Shown: positions 26,975-35,147 of the stretch, piece by piece | Layout: each line of letters begins with the position of its first letter | Position numbering within the stretch: the stretch's first letter is position 1 | Assembly (NCBI GenBank): GCA_044507775.1 | Contig: JBIQIY010000009.1 | Location: forward strand, 124,001-188,000 | Length of the DNA stretch: 64,000 nt | DNA from: Chryseosolibacter sp044507775 | GTDB taxonomy: Bacteria; Bacteroidota; Bacteroidia; Cytophagales; Cyclobacteriaceae | Reading direction: 5' to 3' | Notes under the pieces: model-generated | Databases searched by the model: none | What the model was told of the DNA's origin: nothing | What the model saw: the letters and a program-made list of their open reading frames with translations, nothing else | Program-made: the position numbers and the translations under genes

Positions 26975-27451
26975 GTGAAGAAGATGGCGAAGGGAAGAAA
27001 ACGAAAAGTTAAATTAGTGTTTTCCGGAGAGGTGAACCATGACGATCTGCTCATTGGAAGCCACGGCAACACGGAACTGAGGATAAAGGGAAATTTTCAA
27101 CTTTCAGGAATTATCTATTGTCCGAAGTATACGGTCTTTCTCCACATCAAAGGAAACGGCCGTATTGCGTTCCGGGGCAAATGTCACAGCATCGTCATCA
27201 GGCAAATGCAAGGTGACTGCACACTTGACCTCAGCGAAGTTACCTACAAGGAATTGCAGTGCGAATCCCTCCAGGGTAAATCCATTGTCATTGCCGGAAA
27301 CGCGCGCGCGATTACACCCGCGATCCTGGCCGATGACGCGACTCTTCACGTCCATCAGCGCCAGCTTATTTTTAATCCTGTGACTACCGGGAATGCGCGT
27401 ATCCTTTCCACGAGCCCATCCGGGGTTGAGGAACTGACGTTTGATCAGTGA
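26975..27451 (+). CDS. Beta-rich hypothetical protein
   Basis: 158 residues from a GTG at 26975, or 155 from the ATG at 26984. I do not recognise a family. The N-terminus is basic (KGRKRKVK) with no signal peptide. The rest alternates hydrophobic and polar residues in short turns: LLIGSHGNTELRIKGNFQL, LHIKGNGRIAFRGKCHSIVI, ALQ-free strands such as LDLSEVTYKELQCES. This is the pattern of a small right-handed beta-helix, like the bactofilin or GIN-head (DUF2807) types. It lies 50 bases after the barrel protein and overlaps the end of the convergent MBL gene by 7 bases. Confidence 0.65.
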   Translation: MKKMAKGRKRKVKLVFSGEVNHDDLLIGSHGNTELRIKGNFQLSGIIYCPKYTVFLHIKGNGRIAFRGKCHSIVIRQMQGDCTLDLSEVTYKELQCESLQGKSIVIAGNARAITPAILADDATLHVHQRQLIFNPVTTGNARILSTSPSGVEELTFDQ

Positions 27452-28437
27452 TACTGAGGTTCCAGTTTTGCCGCGACGCCGTTCCGTCTCTGGCGACTTT
27501 GCTGGTATATTACGAGGGCGACTGACGCGATAGCAAGGGAGATGCCCAAGACCTTTGCAAAGCGATTCAGCTTCTCGGTAGGAGGCGGAAGATACATCAC
27601 GCCATGTTCATTCGTCACAGCGGGCTCATTTACATATCTTCCCTCTTCAGGAAGGGCGGCGGCCTTGAAGTGCGAGGAGAGGTTCTTTAACGCCCCGCGC
27701 AGTTCCTCGCCTCGCATTGTCTTGCCGTGACCCGTTGCCGCGATTTCCGGATCCAACGCAGCGAGCTTGATTACTGAAAGCTCCGCTGACGCCCAGTTAC
27801 AAGTAAAGTATTTCGGAGGGCCCGACAGATGCTTCATCCCGCTTAAAGCGTAGATCGCCGACTCGGCCCTGGTGGTCACAAATGCGTCGCCGGCGATCAG
27901 TACACGGTCGCTTTCGCGAAAAAGACTGATATGACCCGGTGCATGGCCAGGTGTGTGAATATATTTCCATTCACCGAATCCCGGAATCGTATTATCACCC
28001 GGGAGGGCGCGAAGATAATCCTTGACATTGATGGGCCCTTTAGGATACATCCAGGACATGGAACTCATCAGCCCGCCGCCAACCGTTGGATCAGCCGGCG
28101 GATACGAAGATTGTCCTGTCAAGTAAGGAAGCTCAAGCGGATGCGCATAGACCGGCACGTTCCACTCTTCGATTAATGTCTGCAAAGCTCCCACGTGGTC
28201 AAAGTGACCGTGCGTAAGTATGATACAGGAAGGCCTGGTGTCCTCTCCAAAGAGTTCCTCCGCCATCTTCCTGATTTTTTTCGCTGACCACTTTAATCCC
28301 GCGTCAACGAGTGCCCAGGCGCCGGTGGTCTGATCCTGGATCATAAAAAAATTTACAAAGACATCTTTTCTTCCCCAGACGCCGGGGGCCACAGAAAACA
28401 TTTGTGATGTGTAAGGTTCGAGCGCTTCAAGGTTCAT
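27445..28437 (-). CDS. MBL-fold metallohydrolase with C-terminal membrane helix
   Basis: 330 residues. Zinc-binding motif THGHFDH (His76, His78, Asp80, His81), then HTPGHAPGH, AGDAFVTT and ATGHGKTM complete the metallo-beta-lactamase fold. The core (about 1-260) is followed by a linker and a single hydrophobic helix near 297-312 (GISLAIASVALVIYQQ) with a basic end (RQRR), so the enzyme is likely tail-anchored in the inner membrane facing the cytoplasm. The substrate is unknown; glyoxalase II-like or lactonase activity are possible. A perfect -7 site lies upstream (28467-28474). Confidence 0.88.
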   Translation of the reverse strand: MNLEALEPYTSQMFSVAPGVWGRKDVFVNFFMIQDQTTGAWALVDAGLKWSAKKIRKMAEELFGEDTRPSCIILTHGHFDHVGALQTLIEEWNVPVYAHPLELPYLTGQSSYPPADPTVGGGLMSSMSWMYPKGPINVKDYLRALPGDNTIPGFGEWKYIHTPGHAPGHISLFRESDRVLIAGDAFVTTRAESAIYALSGMKHLSGPPKYFTCNWASAELSVIKLAALDPEIAATGHGKTMRGEELRGALKNLSSHFKAAALPEEGRYVNEPAVTNEHGVMYLPPPTEKLNRFAKVLGISLAIASVALVIYQQSRQRRNGVAAKLEPQYH

Positions 28438-28466
28438 AGGGCACGTTATTGCTACGGCACTTATAA

Positions 28467-28474
28467 CAAAAGTA
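28467..28474 (-). promoter_or_regulatory. -7 promoter element for the MBL hydrolase
   Basis: TACTTTTG on the minus strand, an exact TAnnTTTG match; predicted start near 28461, leader about 24 nt. A TTG is found 24 bases further upstream, slightly beyond the usual -33 spacing. Confidence 0.5.
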
Positions 28475-28527
28475 TGCCCGGCTGCCCATGTGCGGCAGCA
28501 ATAACAATCGGCAACAGTAAATGAGAT

Positions 28528-29349
28528 TTACTTTTTGAGGGAAAGCGACACCATCACCGGAAGGTGGTCGGACGGATAGTACTTTCCGTCGTTGTCATCG
28601 ATGACCTGATATTCCGCAGTGGACCACTCCGGTGTATGGTAGATGTAATCGATGCCCCTGCACGGCTGGGCGTTCACCGTGAAGCTGCAAAACGTACCGG
28701 GGGAATCCGGACTGGAATCCACCAGGCGCAAACCTTCACCGTTCACCATAACTTCGTAGGGCGGCGCCTCGCGCGTAATATTGAAATCTCCCGTGATAAT
28801 AACGGGAAGGTTACCCGCAATTTTCGCGGCCTGCGTCTTGATAATTGACGCCGCATTCATGCGCGACTCCTTACCAACGTGATCGAAGTGCGTATTCATC
28901 ATGACGAAGACTTTCTTTGTCTTTTTATCTTCGAGGCGTCCCCACGTTGCCACACGCGTGATGGCGGCATCCCAGTCCTTGCTGCCGGGTACATCGGGTG
29001 TTTTCGACAGCCAGAAAGTATTCTGTTCCAGGATTTTGAACCTGTTCTTCCGGATGAAGATTGCGGAGTGCTCGCCCTTTTGCTTTCCGTCGTCACGGCC
29101 AACGCCGAAGAATTCATACCCCTTGAGATTATCGGAAATATCTTTCAGCTGATGGTATAAGGCCTCCTGCACGCCGATGATATCCGGTTCATATTTCTTC
29201 ACAAGTGCGAACACCTTTTCTTTTCGGTTATTCCACTGGTTCACACCGTCGCCCGGATTATCGTAGCGAATATTGTACGTCATTACCTTTACAGGTTGCG
29301 CTGCAGCCGAAGCAAAACAGAAAACAAAAATGAAGATGAGATGTCGCAT
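28528..29349 (-). CDS. Secreted endonuclease/exonuclease/phosphatase (EEP) family hydrolase
   Basis: 273 residues with a signal peptide (3-17, FVFCFASAAAQ). EEP-fold motifs appear in order: MTYNIRYDN, IIGVQEAL (metal-binding Glu), FVMMNTHFDHVG, VIITGDFNITREA (Asp/Asn) and SDHLPVMV (general-base His). The family hydrolyses phosphodiesters in DNA, phosphoinositides or sphingomyelin; a periplasmic location argues for nutrient scavenging. Substrate choice cannot be made from sequence. It sits 90 bases upstream of the MBL gene on the same strand. Confidence 0.9.
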   Translation of the reverse strand: MRHLIFIFVFCFASAAAQPVKVMTYNIRYDNPGDGVNQWNNRKEKVFALVKKYEPDIIGVQEALYHQLKDISDNLKGYEFFGVGRDDGKQKGEHSAIFIRKNRFKILEQNTFWLSKTPDVPGSKDWDAAITRVATWGRLEDKKTKKVFVMMNTHFDHVGKESRMNAASIIKTQAAKIAGNLPVIITGDFNITREAPPYEVMVNGEGLRLVDSSPDSPGTFCSFTVNAQPCRGIDYIYHTPEWSTAEYQVIDDNDGKYYPSDHLPVMVSLSLKK

Positions 29350-29419
29350 TGTTAAAGATAACGATTGGAGGGAGAAGTCCGCGCGCCTTCAAACAAAAAA
29401 CCGGGAACTCTAAACCCTA

Positions 29420-29998
29420 TCAGGCAAGCGCCTCCACGGACTGCACTTCGTCAGGCATCATGCGCTTGAAAAGGTTTTCGATTCCGGCTTTCAGCGTAAC
29501 CATGGAAGATGGGCAGCCGCTGCACGAACCCTGAAGGCGGACCTTTACGATGCCATCGCGGAACGAGTGAAAGGTAATGGCACCACCGTCCTGTTCGACT
29601 GCCGGCCGAATATACTCTTCAAGAATCGTCCGGATCTTCTTAACCGTGTCAGTCTCCTCCTCTCCGGCGGAATCTTCGTTGTCATTTACCTCGATGATAT
29701 ATTTCCCGGCCTCCAGGAATTTCTTGATGTGATCTTTGATAATACTCTGGATTTCCAGCCACTCAACGCCCTCTTTCTTCGTAACCGTGATAAAATTACT
29801 CATGTAAAACACCCGGTCAACATAAGGATAGGAAAACAATTCCTTCGCCAACGGGGCGCTTTCCGCACTTTCCACGTCAGGAAAATCAAAGCTCAAACCC
29901 TCCGGGACAAGCATTTCGTTGACGACAAATTTCAGCGAATTCGGGTTCGGATTGGATTCCAGGTAAATATGGATCTGTTTCGGGACTGGCTGTAGCAT
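29420..29998 (-). CDS. NifU/Nfu-type Fe-S scaffold protein
   Basis: 192 residues. The N-terminal Nfu_N domain (about 9-95) is followed by an acidic linker (DNEDSAGEEETD) and the C-terminal NifU domain (about 118-188) with the Fe-S ligand pair CSGC (Cys159, Cys162). This is the same two-domain order as mitochondrial NFU1. Nfu proteins hand assembled [4Fe-4S] clusters to target enzymes such as QueG-like reductases and radical proteins. The Cys desulfurase that would supply sulfur lies 25 kb away in this window. Perfect -7 site upstream at 30020-30027. Confidence 0.93.
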   Translation of the reverse strand: MLQPVPKQIHIYLESNPNPNSLKFVVNEMLVPEGLSFDFPDVESAESAPLAKELFSYPYVDRVFYMSNFITVTKKEGVEWLEIQSIIKDHIKKFLEAGKYIIEVNDNEDSAGEEETDTVKKIRTILEEYIRPAVEQDGGAITFHSFRDGIVKVRLQGSCSGCPSSMVTLKAGIENLFKRMMPDEVQSVEALA

Positions 29999-30019
29999 AA
30001 TTTCTTTTAAACTTCAGAA

Positions 30020-30027
30020 CAAAAATA
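30020..30027 (-). promoter_or_regulatory. -7 promoter element for the Nfu gene
   Basis: TATTTTTG on the minus strand, an exact TAnnTTTG match; predicted start near 30013, leader about 15 nt before the ATG at 29998. Confidence 0.5.
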
Positions 30028-30164
30028 GTGATTTTAAGTTCTTGCTCCTATGCGATCCGTCGAAGGACGAGTTGCGGTTATGCTGACCCGGTAGCGCGGT
30101 GGTGTTGGCGCGGGGAGCGCCTTTTCCTATATTCACGCCTTTATTTTCACCAAAATCTTCCCCT

Positions 30165-31535
30165 GTGAGCAGGAAACGGACCGTTCAGATATTTCTGGTA
30201 TTATTTACCCTGTCCGCATTCATTAACCTGGCGGATCTTTACAAAATTATTCACATTGATCACCTCATTGTGACGGGCAGCCGCTGGCTCGCCTGGGTTT
30301 TCCTCATCATTTTTGCAGTCAAGAAAAAGTCACTCACCACCTGGATCCTGCTGAGTATGGTGATTGGCATTGAGATCGGACTGAATTTTCCGGAATTCTC
30401 GCAGAACCTGCGGTTGCTCAGCCAGATCTTTCTGCGCCTCATCAAGACCATTATTGCTCCCATTCTTTTTGCCACCCTCGTAGTGGGAATTGCCGGGCAC
30501 TCGAACCTGAAACAAGTGGGACGAATGGGCTGGAAGTCGATCGTATACTTCGAACTTGTTACGACGGCTGCACTCATCATCGGGCTCGTGGCGATCAATC
30601 TGACGCATGCCGGAATAGGCATCACCCTGCCGGAAGGATTCAACCAGGAGCTGCCGGAAGCGAAACCGTCGACCTGGGATGAGACCATCCTCCATGTGTT
30701 TCCTGAAAACTTTGTCAAGAGCATTTACCACGGCGATGTCCTGCCAATTGTGGTTTTCAGTATTCTCTTCGGGATAGCAATGGCTTTGCTACCAGAACCC
30801 AAAAAGCGGCCGATGCTTGAATTCATGGAGGCGCTGGCCGAGACCATGTTCAAATTCACGAACATCATTATGCACTTTGCGCCATTTGGCGTAGGAGCTG
30901 CCATCGCGGTGACGGTTGGTCACCTGGGCATTGACATCCTGATGCATTTATTGCATCTGCTCTTTACACTGTACTTCGCACTGATTATGTTCCTGGGAGG
31001 AGTGCTTCTTCCGGTTGCGCTCTTCTTCAAGGTGCCTATCCGGAAATTTTTCAAGGCTATTTCAGAACCCGTCTCCATCGCGTTTGCGACAACCAGTTCC
31101 GAGTCGGCGCTACCGAAGGCGATGGAGAACATGGAAAAACTGGGAGTGCCGCGAAAGATCGTCTCGTTTGTGCTGCCAACCGGATATACGTTCAACCTCG
31201 ATGGAAGCACCCTCTATCTGGCGCTGGCCTCGATATTCGTGGCACAGGCGGCGAACATTCATCTGAGTATCGGCGAACAGGTGCTGATCGTTTTTACGCT
31301 GATGCTGACAAGCAAAGGCGTCGCCGGTGTACCCCGGGCGACGCTCGTTATCCTGCTCGGCACGGCCGCGTCGTTCGGACTACCCGTGTGGCCGATCATG
31401 GCAATCCTGGGTATAGACGAACTCATGGATATGGCGCGGACCTCGGTCAACGTAATAGGCAACTGTCTGGCCACCGTTGTCATAGCCAAATGGGAAGGAG
31501 AATTTGTCGAAACCGACGTTACGGATTTCAACTAG
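30165..31535 (+). CDS. Dicarboxylate/amino acid:cation symporter (DAACS family)
   Basis: 456 residues from a GTG at 30165. The open frame reaches another GTG at 30099, but those 22 residues are Pro-rich and unlike the family. About eight membrane helices plus two re-entrant hairpins; the tip motifs are FATTSSESALPKAMENME (serine-rich HP1) and SKGVAGVPRATLVIL (HP2), with TFNLDGSTLYLALASIFVAQ between. This is the GltP/DctA fold: sodium- or proton-coupled uptake of glutamate, aspartate or C4-dicarboxylates. The N-terminus has an extra hydrophobic pair before the usual first helix. Confidence 0.9.
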   Translation: MSRKRTVQIFLVLFTLSAFINLADLYKIIHIDHLIVTGSRWLAWVFLIIFAVKKKSLTTWILLSMVIGIEIGLNFPEFSQNLRLLSQIFLRLIKTIIAPILFATLVVGIAGHSNLKQVGRMGWKSIVYFELVTTAALIIGLVAINLTHAGIGITLPEGFNQELPEAKPSTWDETILHVFPENFVKSIYHGDVLPIVVFSILFGIAMALLPEPKKRPMLEFMEALAETMFKFTNIIMHFAPFGVGAAIAVTVGHLGIDILMHLLHLLFTLYFALIMFLGGVLLPVALFFKVPIRKFFKAISEPVSIAFATTSSESALPKAMENMEKLGVPRKIVSFVLPTGYTFNLDGSTLYLALASIFVAQAANIHLSIGEQVLIVFTLMLTSKGVAGVPRATLVILLGTAASFGLPVWPIMAILGIDELMDMARTSVNVIGNCLATVVIAKWEGEFVETDVTDFN

Positions 31536-31750
31536 ACCCGCGAGCCTCTTCTGCTCGTCGCGACAATCACAACTCCGGCAACCAACAAGATCGCGCCCGT
31601 CACGGGTGACCAGTAGATCGGTGTCTTTTCAGTCTTGTTGATCTCGATGGGTCCGATATCGGCCACTTCTTTCTTGGTGATCAGATTGAATCCGGTGAAG
31701 ATGGTCATGATAGCGCCGATGACAATCAATAGTATTCCTAAGGTTTTCAT
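31532..31750 (-). CDS. Small membrane protein (DUF3185-like)
   Basis: 72 residues with two membrane helices (about 3-22 and 48-65) joined by a polar loop (KKEVADIGPIEINKTEKTPIYWSP). It resembles the DUF3185 family of short Bacteroidota membrane proteins; function unknown. The start is an ATG at 31750. The stop overlaps the end of the convergent symporter gene by 4 bases. Confidence 0.75.
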   Translation of the reverse strand: MKTLGILLIVIGAIMTIFTGFNLITKKEVADIGPIEINKTEKTPIYWSPVTGAILLVAGVVIVATSRRGSRV

Positions 31751-31789
31751 AAAGAATTTTTGAAAACCCTGATTTAAAATTTGTGCCCC

Positions 31790-31821
31790 GCGTTTGCTGC
31801 TTCACAGGGGGGTGCAAACGC
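31790..31821 (-). terminator. Hairpin downstream of aroC
   Basis: GCGTTTGC and GCAAACGC form an 8-bp perfect stem around a 16-base loop, 29 bases past the aroC stop (31850). There is no clear U-tract immediately after it, so termination is only probable. Confidence 0.35.
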
Positions 31822-31849
31822 CGCTATTGCGTATTAAATTCTACAGCCT

Positions 31850-32923
31850 TTAGATGCGTGATGCGCGTGCCTGTAAGAGAAAATCGGCAAGTACGAGTGC
31901 GGCCATAGACTCGACGATGGGAACGGCACGCGGAACAACACAGGGATCGTGACGGCCCTTGCCTGAGACTGTTGCGGCGTTCCCTTTGAGATCAACGCTT
32001 TCCTGATCCTGCATGATGGTGGCCACCGGTTTGAAGGCGACATTGAAATAGATCTGTTCGCCGTTCGATATACCACCCTGTATTCCACCGGAGTGGTTGG
32101 TCCGGGTGCGTATCGTATCTCCATCCTTGAAGAATGCGTCGTTGTGCTGTGATCCGCGCATGGTGATGCCTTGAAATCCGCTGCCGTATTCGAATCCTTT
32201 TACCGCGTTGATGCTTAGCATCGCTTTGCCAAGCTCGGCGTGCAACTTGTCGAACACGGGCTCCCCGAGTCCGACTGGTACATGGTCTATTACACATGTG
32301 ACGACCCCGCCAATGGTATCCCGGTCGAGGCGAACCTGGTCGATCAATGCGATCATCTTCTCAGCAGTAGCCGCGTCGGGACACCGCACGATATTTTCTT
32401 CGATTTTCGAAAGATCGAGTTCCGCAAAGGGTGGCGCTTTGACCTCGCCCACCTGCGAGACGTATGCCTGAATCGAAGTTCCATGTCTGCGCAAAAGCAG
32501 CCGGGCTATTGCGCCAGCTGCGACACGCGCTGCGGTTTCACGCGCCGAGCTTCGTCCTCCTCCCCGGTAATCGCGCAAGCCGTATTTTTCCTGATAGGTA
32601 AAGTCTGCATGAGAGGGTCGGAACGTTTCCGCGATATGACTGTAGTCCTTGCTGCGCTGATCCTGGTTTTCAATTGTGATGGCGATGGGCATACCCGTGC
32701 TGACACCCTCAAACACACCGCTGAGTATGCGGAAAGTGTCATCTTCCTTTCGCTGTGTTGTGATGCGGGATTGTCCCGGTTTGCGACGCGTAAGCTCCGA
32801 CTGGATAAATGCTTCATCGATAGCCAGTCCGGCCGGACAACCGTCGATGATCACACCAATAGCAGGACCATGGGATTCACCAAATGTAGTAATGCGAAAA
32901 ATTTTTCCGTAAGAATTTCCCAT
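31850..32923 (-). CDS. aroC: Chorismate synthase
   Basis: 357 residues, full length. It converts 5-enolpyruvylshikimate 3-phosphate to chorismate with reduced FMN, the last step of the shikimate pathway. Signature 1 is seen at the N-terminus (GESHGPAIGVIIDGCPAGL). The central YRGGGRSSARETAARVAAGAIAR and C-terminal FKPVATIMQDQ and GRHDPCVVPRAVPIVE motifs follow. The start is an ATG at 32923. It follows batD in the same direction with a 43-base gap, but no other aromatic gene is adjacent. Confidence 0.97.
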   Translation of the reverse strand: MGNSYGKIFRITTFGESHGPAIGVIIDGCPAGLAIDEAFIQSELTRRKPGQSRITTQRKEDDTFRILSGVFEGVSTGMPIAITIENQDQRSKDYSHIAETFRPSHADFTYQEKYGLRDYRGGGRSSARETAARVAAGAIARLLLRRHGTSIQAYVSQVGEVKAPPFAELDLSKIEENIVRCPDAATAEKMIALIDQVRLDRDTIGGVVTCVIDHVPVGLGEPVFDKLHAELGKAMLSINAVKGFEYGSGFQGITMRGSQHNDAFFKDGDTIRTRTNHSGGIQGGISNGEQIYFNVAFKPVATIMQDQESVDLKGNAATVSGKGRHDPCVVPRAVPIVESMAALVLADFLLQARASRI

Positions 32924-32966
32924 GAACGAGTTTCATTGATGAGCAGGGTCTGAGGCCCGAAATTAA

Positions 32967-34394
32967 CTATTTCTTGAATACAAGGTACGCGGACGATGCA
33001 AGAACGAGCAAAATAAAGACTGTGAAGACTGTCTCCTGCCAGTGACTGTCTCGGATAAGTGTCAATGAATTGTCGGCGGTTTGAATCTTGTCATAAAAAC
33101 TTCCGTCGTCATTCGCCTCGATCACTTCGTTTTTCGTGCTCTCGCCCGTGACATAGAGCGTCAGCTTCGAGCGAAGTGTGTCGTATTTTTTTTCTTCCGG
33201 GTTAAAGTAGACCCACTGAAAATAATCCTTGAGATCATAGCGACCCGGTTCCTTCGGGATCAGGAAGTAGTTAAACGATTTGGTCCCCGTCACTCTCCCA
33301 TTATCGCGTTTGATATCCATTCGCACATTCGGCTCATAGAATTCAAAATTTGCGTCCGAGGGAACTTTTGGCTTCTGAATAGCAGAAATATTTCCTTCGC
33401 CGAAAATATTAAAGACATAAGAAACGCTTTTGCCGGTGGTGACATCCGTCGAGGGCATCATTTCCGACAGTTTGTAGTTGCCTACCGCTACAACGTCTTT
33501 GAGCGGATGTTCGGGGAGTTCCTTGACCCGGATGGTTTTCGGCTTGCTGTAAAAAGTCTTATAATCCTCTTTGCGGTTCTGCCCGAAGAACGATGGGTTC
33601 TTTGCCACCTTGAATTTGATCATCTCCAGAGAGACCCGGGGAAAGACGATCGGTTCAGTGTTCAAAGGATAATAGGTTGCCTGATAGATCTTGTAGCGCG
33701 TGTAATCCTTGTTCCCGATCGTCACCGATTCACCTTCGATGTTCTCTATGTTGAAGTTTTCTTCCCACACATTATTCGGCTTCAGTTTCTTCAGGATCTC
33801 CGACAGCTGTCTTCCCAACTCATAGAACTGAAGCGGTGCACGGTTGTCTTCCGACACATAAAACGCAAGCGTCGTATTGAACCCTTCGCCGGTATAAACT
33901 TCATCCTTGCTGGTTGACAGCGCGAGGAAAGCGTCGTCTGAGACGTCGACAAATTCGGTTTCGCCTCCTCCGAAAAAGTCATCGGGGCTGCGGTCAAAAA
34001 AACTTCTGAACGGATCTGACTGCTGCTGAACCGCAGGTCCCACCTTTACCCGCTTGCCGGCTACCCGGATCGGCTGGTCGTTTATCTTCATCTCAAAATC
34101 CGGGACTGTGAATGTACCCTGTTGCAAGGGGACGTAGGTCATGATAATACTTTGCGAAGAAGAGATATGGCCGTTAATGATGTTCTGGGTGGATTGAGTT
34201 GACGTGCCGCGCTTGCGGAAGCCATCGATGTCGGGAAAGTTATCGTACGATTTCAAACGATCGTTTTGAACGGTGACCGTGATGGTCCAGGCCTGATTTT
34301 CCCCGATCTGATCAGGGCCCAATGTTATTTCAATTTTCTGTGCTTTGGCGGTGGCAAAAATCAACAAAAAGCCTGCAAGAGCGGTCAAGCGCAT
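32967..34394 (-). CDS. batD: BatD family protein (oxygen tolerance domain)
   Basis: 475 residues from the ATG at 34394, which opens a signal peptide (1-19, FATAKAQ). The frame runs 24 codons further upstream, without signal features. The body is a string of Ig-like beta domains, including ITLGPDQIGENQAWTITVTVQN, and the C-terminus has one membrane helix (about 455-473, VFTVFILLVLASSAYLVF) ending FKK. BatD is part of the Bat (Bacteroides aerotolerance) complex in the periplasm. Here no batA, batB, batC or MoxR gene is next to it, so it is a solitary copy or paralogue. Confidence 0.85.
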   Translation of the reverse strand: MRLTALAGFLLIFATAKAQKIEITLGPDQIGENQAWTITVTVQNDRLKSYDNFPDIDGFRKRGTSTQSTQNIINGHISSSQSIIMTYVPLQQGTFTVPDFEMKINDQPIRVAGKRVKVGPAVQQQSDPFRSFFDRSPDDFFGGGETEFVDVSDDAFLALSTSKDEVYTGEGFNTTLAFYVSEDNRAPLQFYELGRQLSEILKKLKPNNVWEENFNIENIEGESVTIGNKDYTRYKIYQATYYPLNTEPIVFPRVSLEMIKFKVAKNPSFFGQNRKEDYKTFYSKPKTIRVKELPEHPLKDVVAVGNYKLSEMMPSTDVTTGKSVSYVFNIFGEGNISAIQKPKVPSDANFEFYEPNVRMDIKRDNGRVTGTKSFNYFLIPKEPGRYDLKDYFQWVYFNPEEKKYDTLRSKLTLYVTGESTKNEVIEANDDGSFYDKIQTADNSLTLIRDSHWQETVFTVFILLVLASSAYLVFKK

Positions 34395-34591
34395 ATCCGG
34401 TTGTGAATTAAAATCTGCAACTACAAAACTGAATTCAGGGAACAAAAATTGCTGAAATCCGTGCAAATTAAAGAGAAATCATTGCAGTAACTTCCCATGA
34501 AACTCCTTTTGAAAAATTTTCGTTTTTTTTCTTCAGCTTATTACCGGGAAATCATAAATTCATTCACAAATAAACCATACGATTCTTTGCC

Positions 34592-34777
34592 ATGCTGAAC
34601 TATGTCAAAACTGTACTCACCAAAGTGAGTTTTGACGCTCTGTTGTTTGAAAAAGAGCTCAGAAAGGCTATCAGGGTTCTGGTGGCTGACGAAATCAACG
34701 ACCTCAAAAGCTGGTGTTACACCCGGTTTGGGAATCAACATGAAGCCATCCTCAACAGGTGCTTTGTGGTAATCTGA
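34592..34777 (+). CDS. Small conserved hypothetical protein (61 aa)
   Basis: 61 residues, soluble, probably two or three helices: LNYVKTVLTKVSFDALLFEKELRKAIRVLVADEINDLKSWCY is helical and charged. Short proteins of this pattern recur in Bacteroidota genomes as I recall; function unknown. The frame is closed by an intrinsic terminator 16 bases after the stop (34794), so it forms its own short transcript. Its start is the ATG at 34592. A partial -7 match (ATTCTTTG) lies directly before the ATG, and 197 bases of AT-rich DNA with no other gene precede it. Confidence 0.72.
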   Translation: MLNYVKTVLTKVSFDALLFEKELRKAIRVLVADEINDLKSWCYTRFGNQHEAILNRCFVVI

Positions 34778-34793
34778 TCTTGGAGTTAGTCCT

Positions 34794-34825
34794 AAAGCCC
34801 CTTGCCTGTCAGGGGGCTTTTGCAT
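34794..34825 (+). terminator. Rho-independent terminator after the 61-aa gene
   Basis: AAAGCCCC, an 11-base loop, then GGGGCTTT gives an 8-bp stem followed by T-rich sequence (TGCATTTTA). This is the clearest intrinsic terminator in the window and it isolates the 61-aa gene from the DUF2752 gene starting at 34860. Confidence 0.75.
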
Positions 34826-34859
34826 TTTAGCGGTTTCCCGCGAACTTGTATATTCAGGG

Positions 34860-35147
34860 ATGTTAAGGAGGTTTCCGATTGAAGCTCTGGTCTGGGCCGT
34901 GGGCCTGATCATACTGGCGGTTGTTGATGCCGGCAGTGCTCATTTCACGGTTTGTCCTCTTAGCAACGCCGGCTTCGATTTTTGCCCGGGATGTGGCCTG
35001 GGCAGATCGGTTTCGCATGCGATTCATGGGAACTTCCGGCAATCGTTTCAGGCCCACCCCCTAGGGATATTTGCGGTCATTGTATTATCTTTCAGAATCG
35101 CAAACCTCACTAAACTATACATCCGCAATTATGGCAAGAGTTATTGA
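34860..35147 (+). CDS. DUF2752 membrane protein
   Basis: 95 residues with two membrane helices and the DUF2752 signature CPGCGLGRSVSHAIHGNF. The conserved CPxCG could bind metal, but no function is known. The ATG at 34860 sits directly after the terminator of the previous gene. Its 3' end overlaps the start of the TM2 gene by 17 bases in a different frame, a close pairing of DUF2752 and TM2 that suggests joint expression. Confidence 0.82.
   Translation: MLRRFPIEALVWAVGLIILAVVDAGSAHFTVCPLSNAGFDFCPGCGLGRSVSHAIHGNFRQSFQAHPLGIFAVIVLSFRIANLTKLYIRNYGKSY

Noticed and set aside
33081..33917. 278-codon plus-strand open frame antisense to batD
   Set aside because: Long but entirely opposite to a well-supported secreted protein; composition is typical of a shadow frame.
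34541..34912. 123-codon minus-strand frame over the 61-aa gene
   Set aside because: It runs through the terminator at 34794 and into the next gene, and its translation shows no known pattern.
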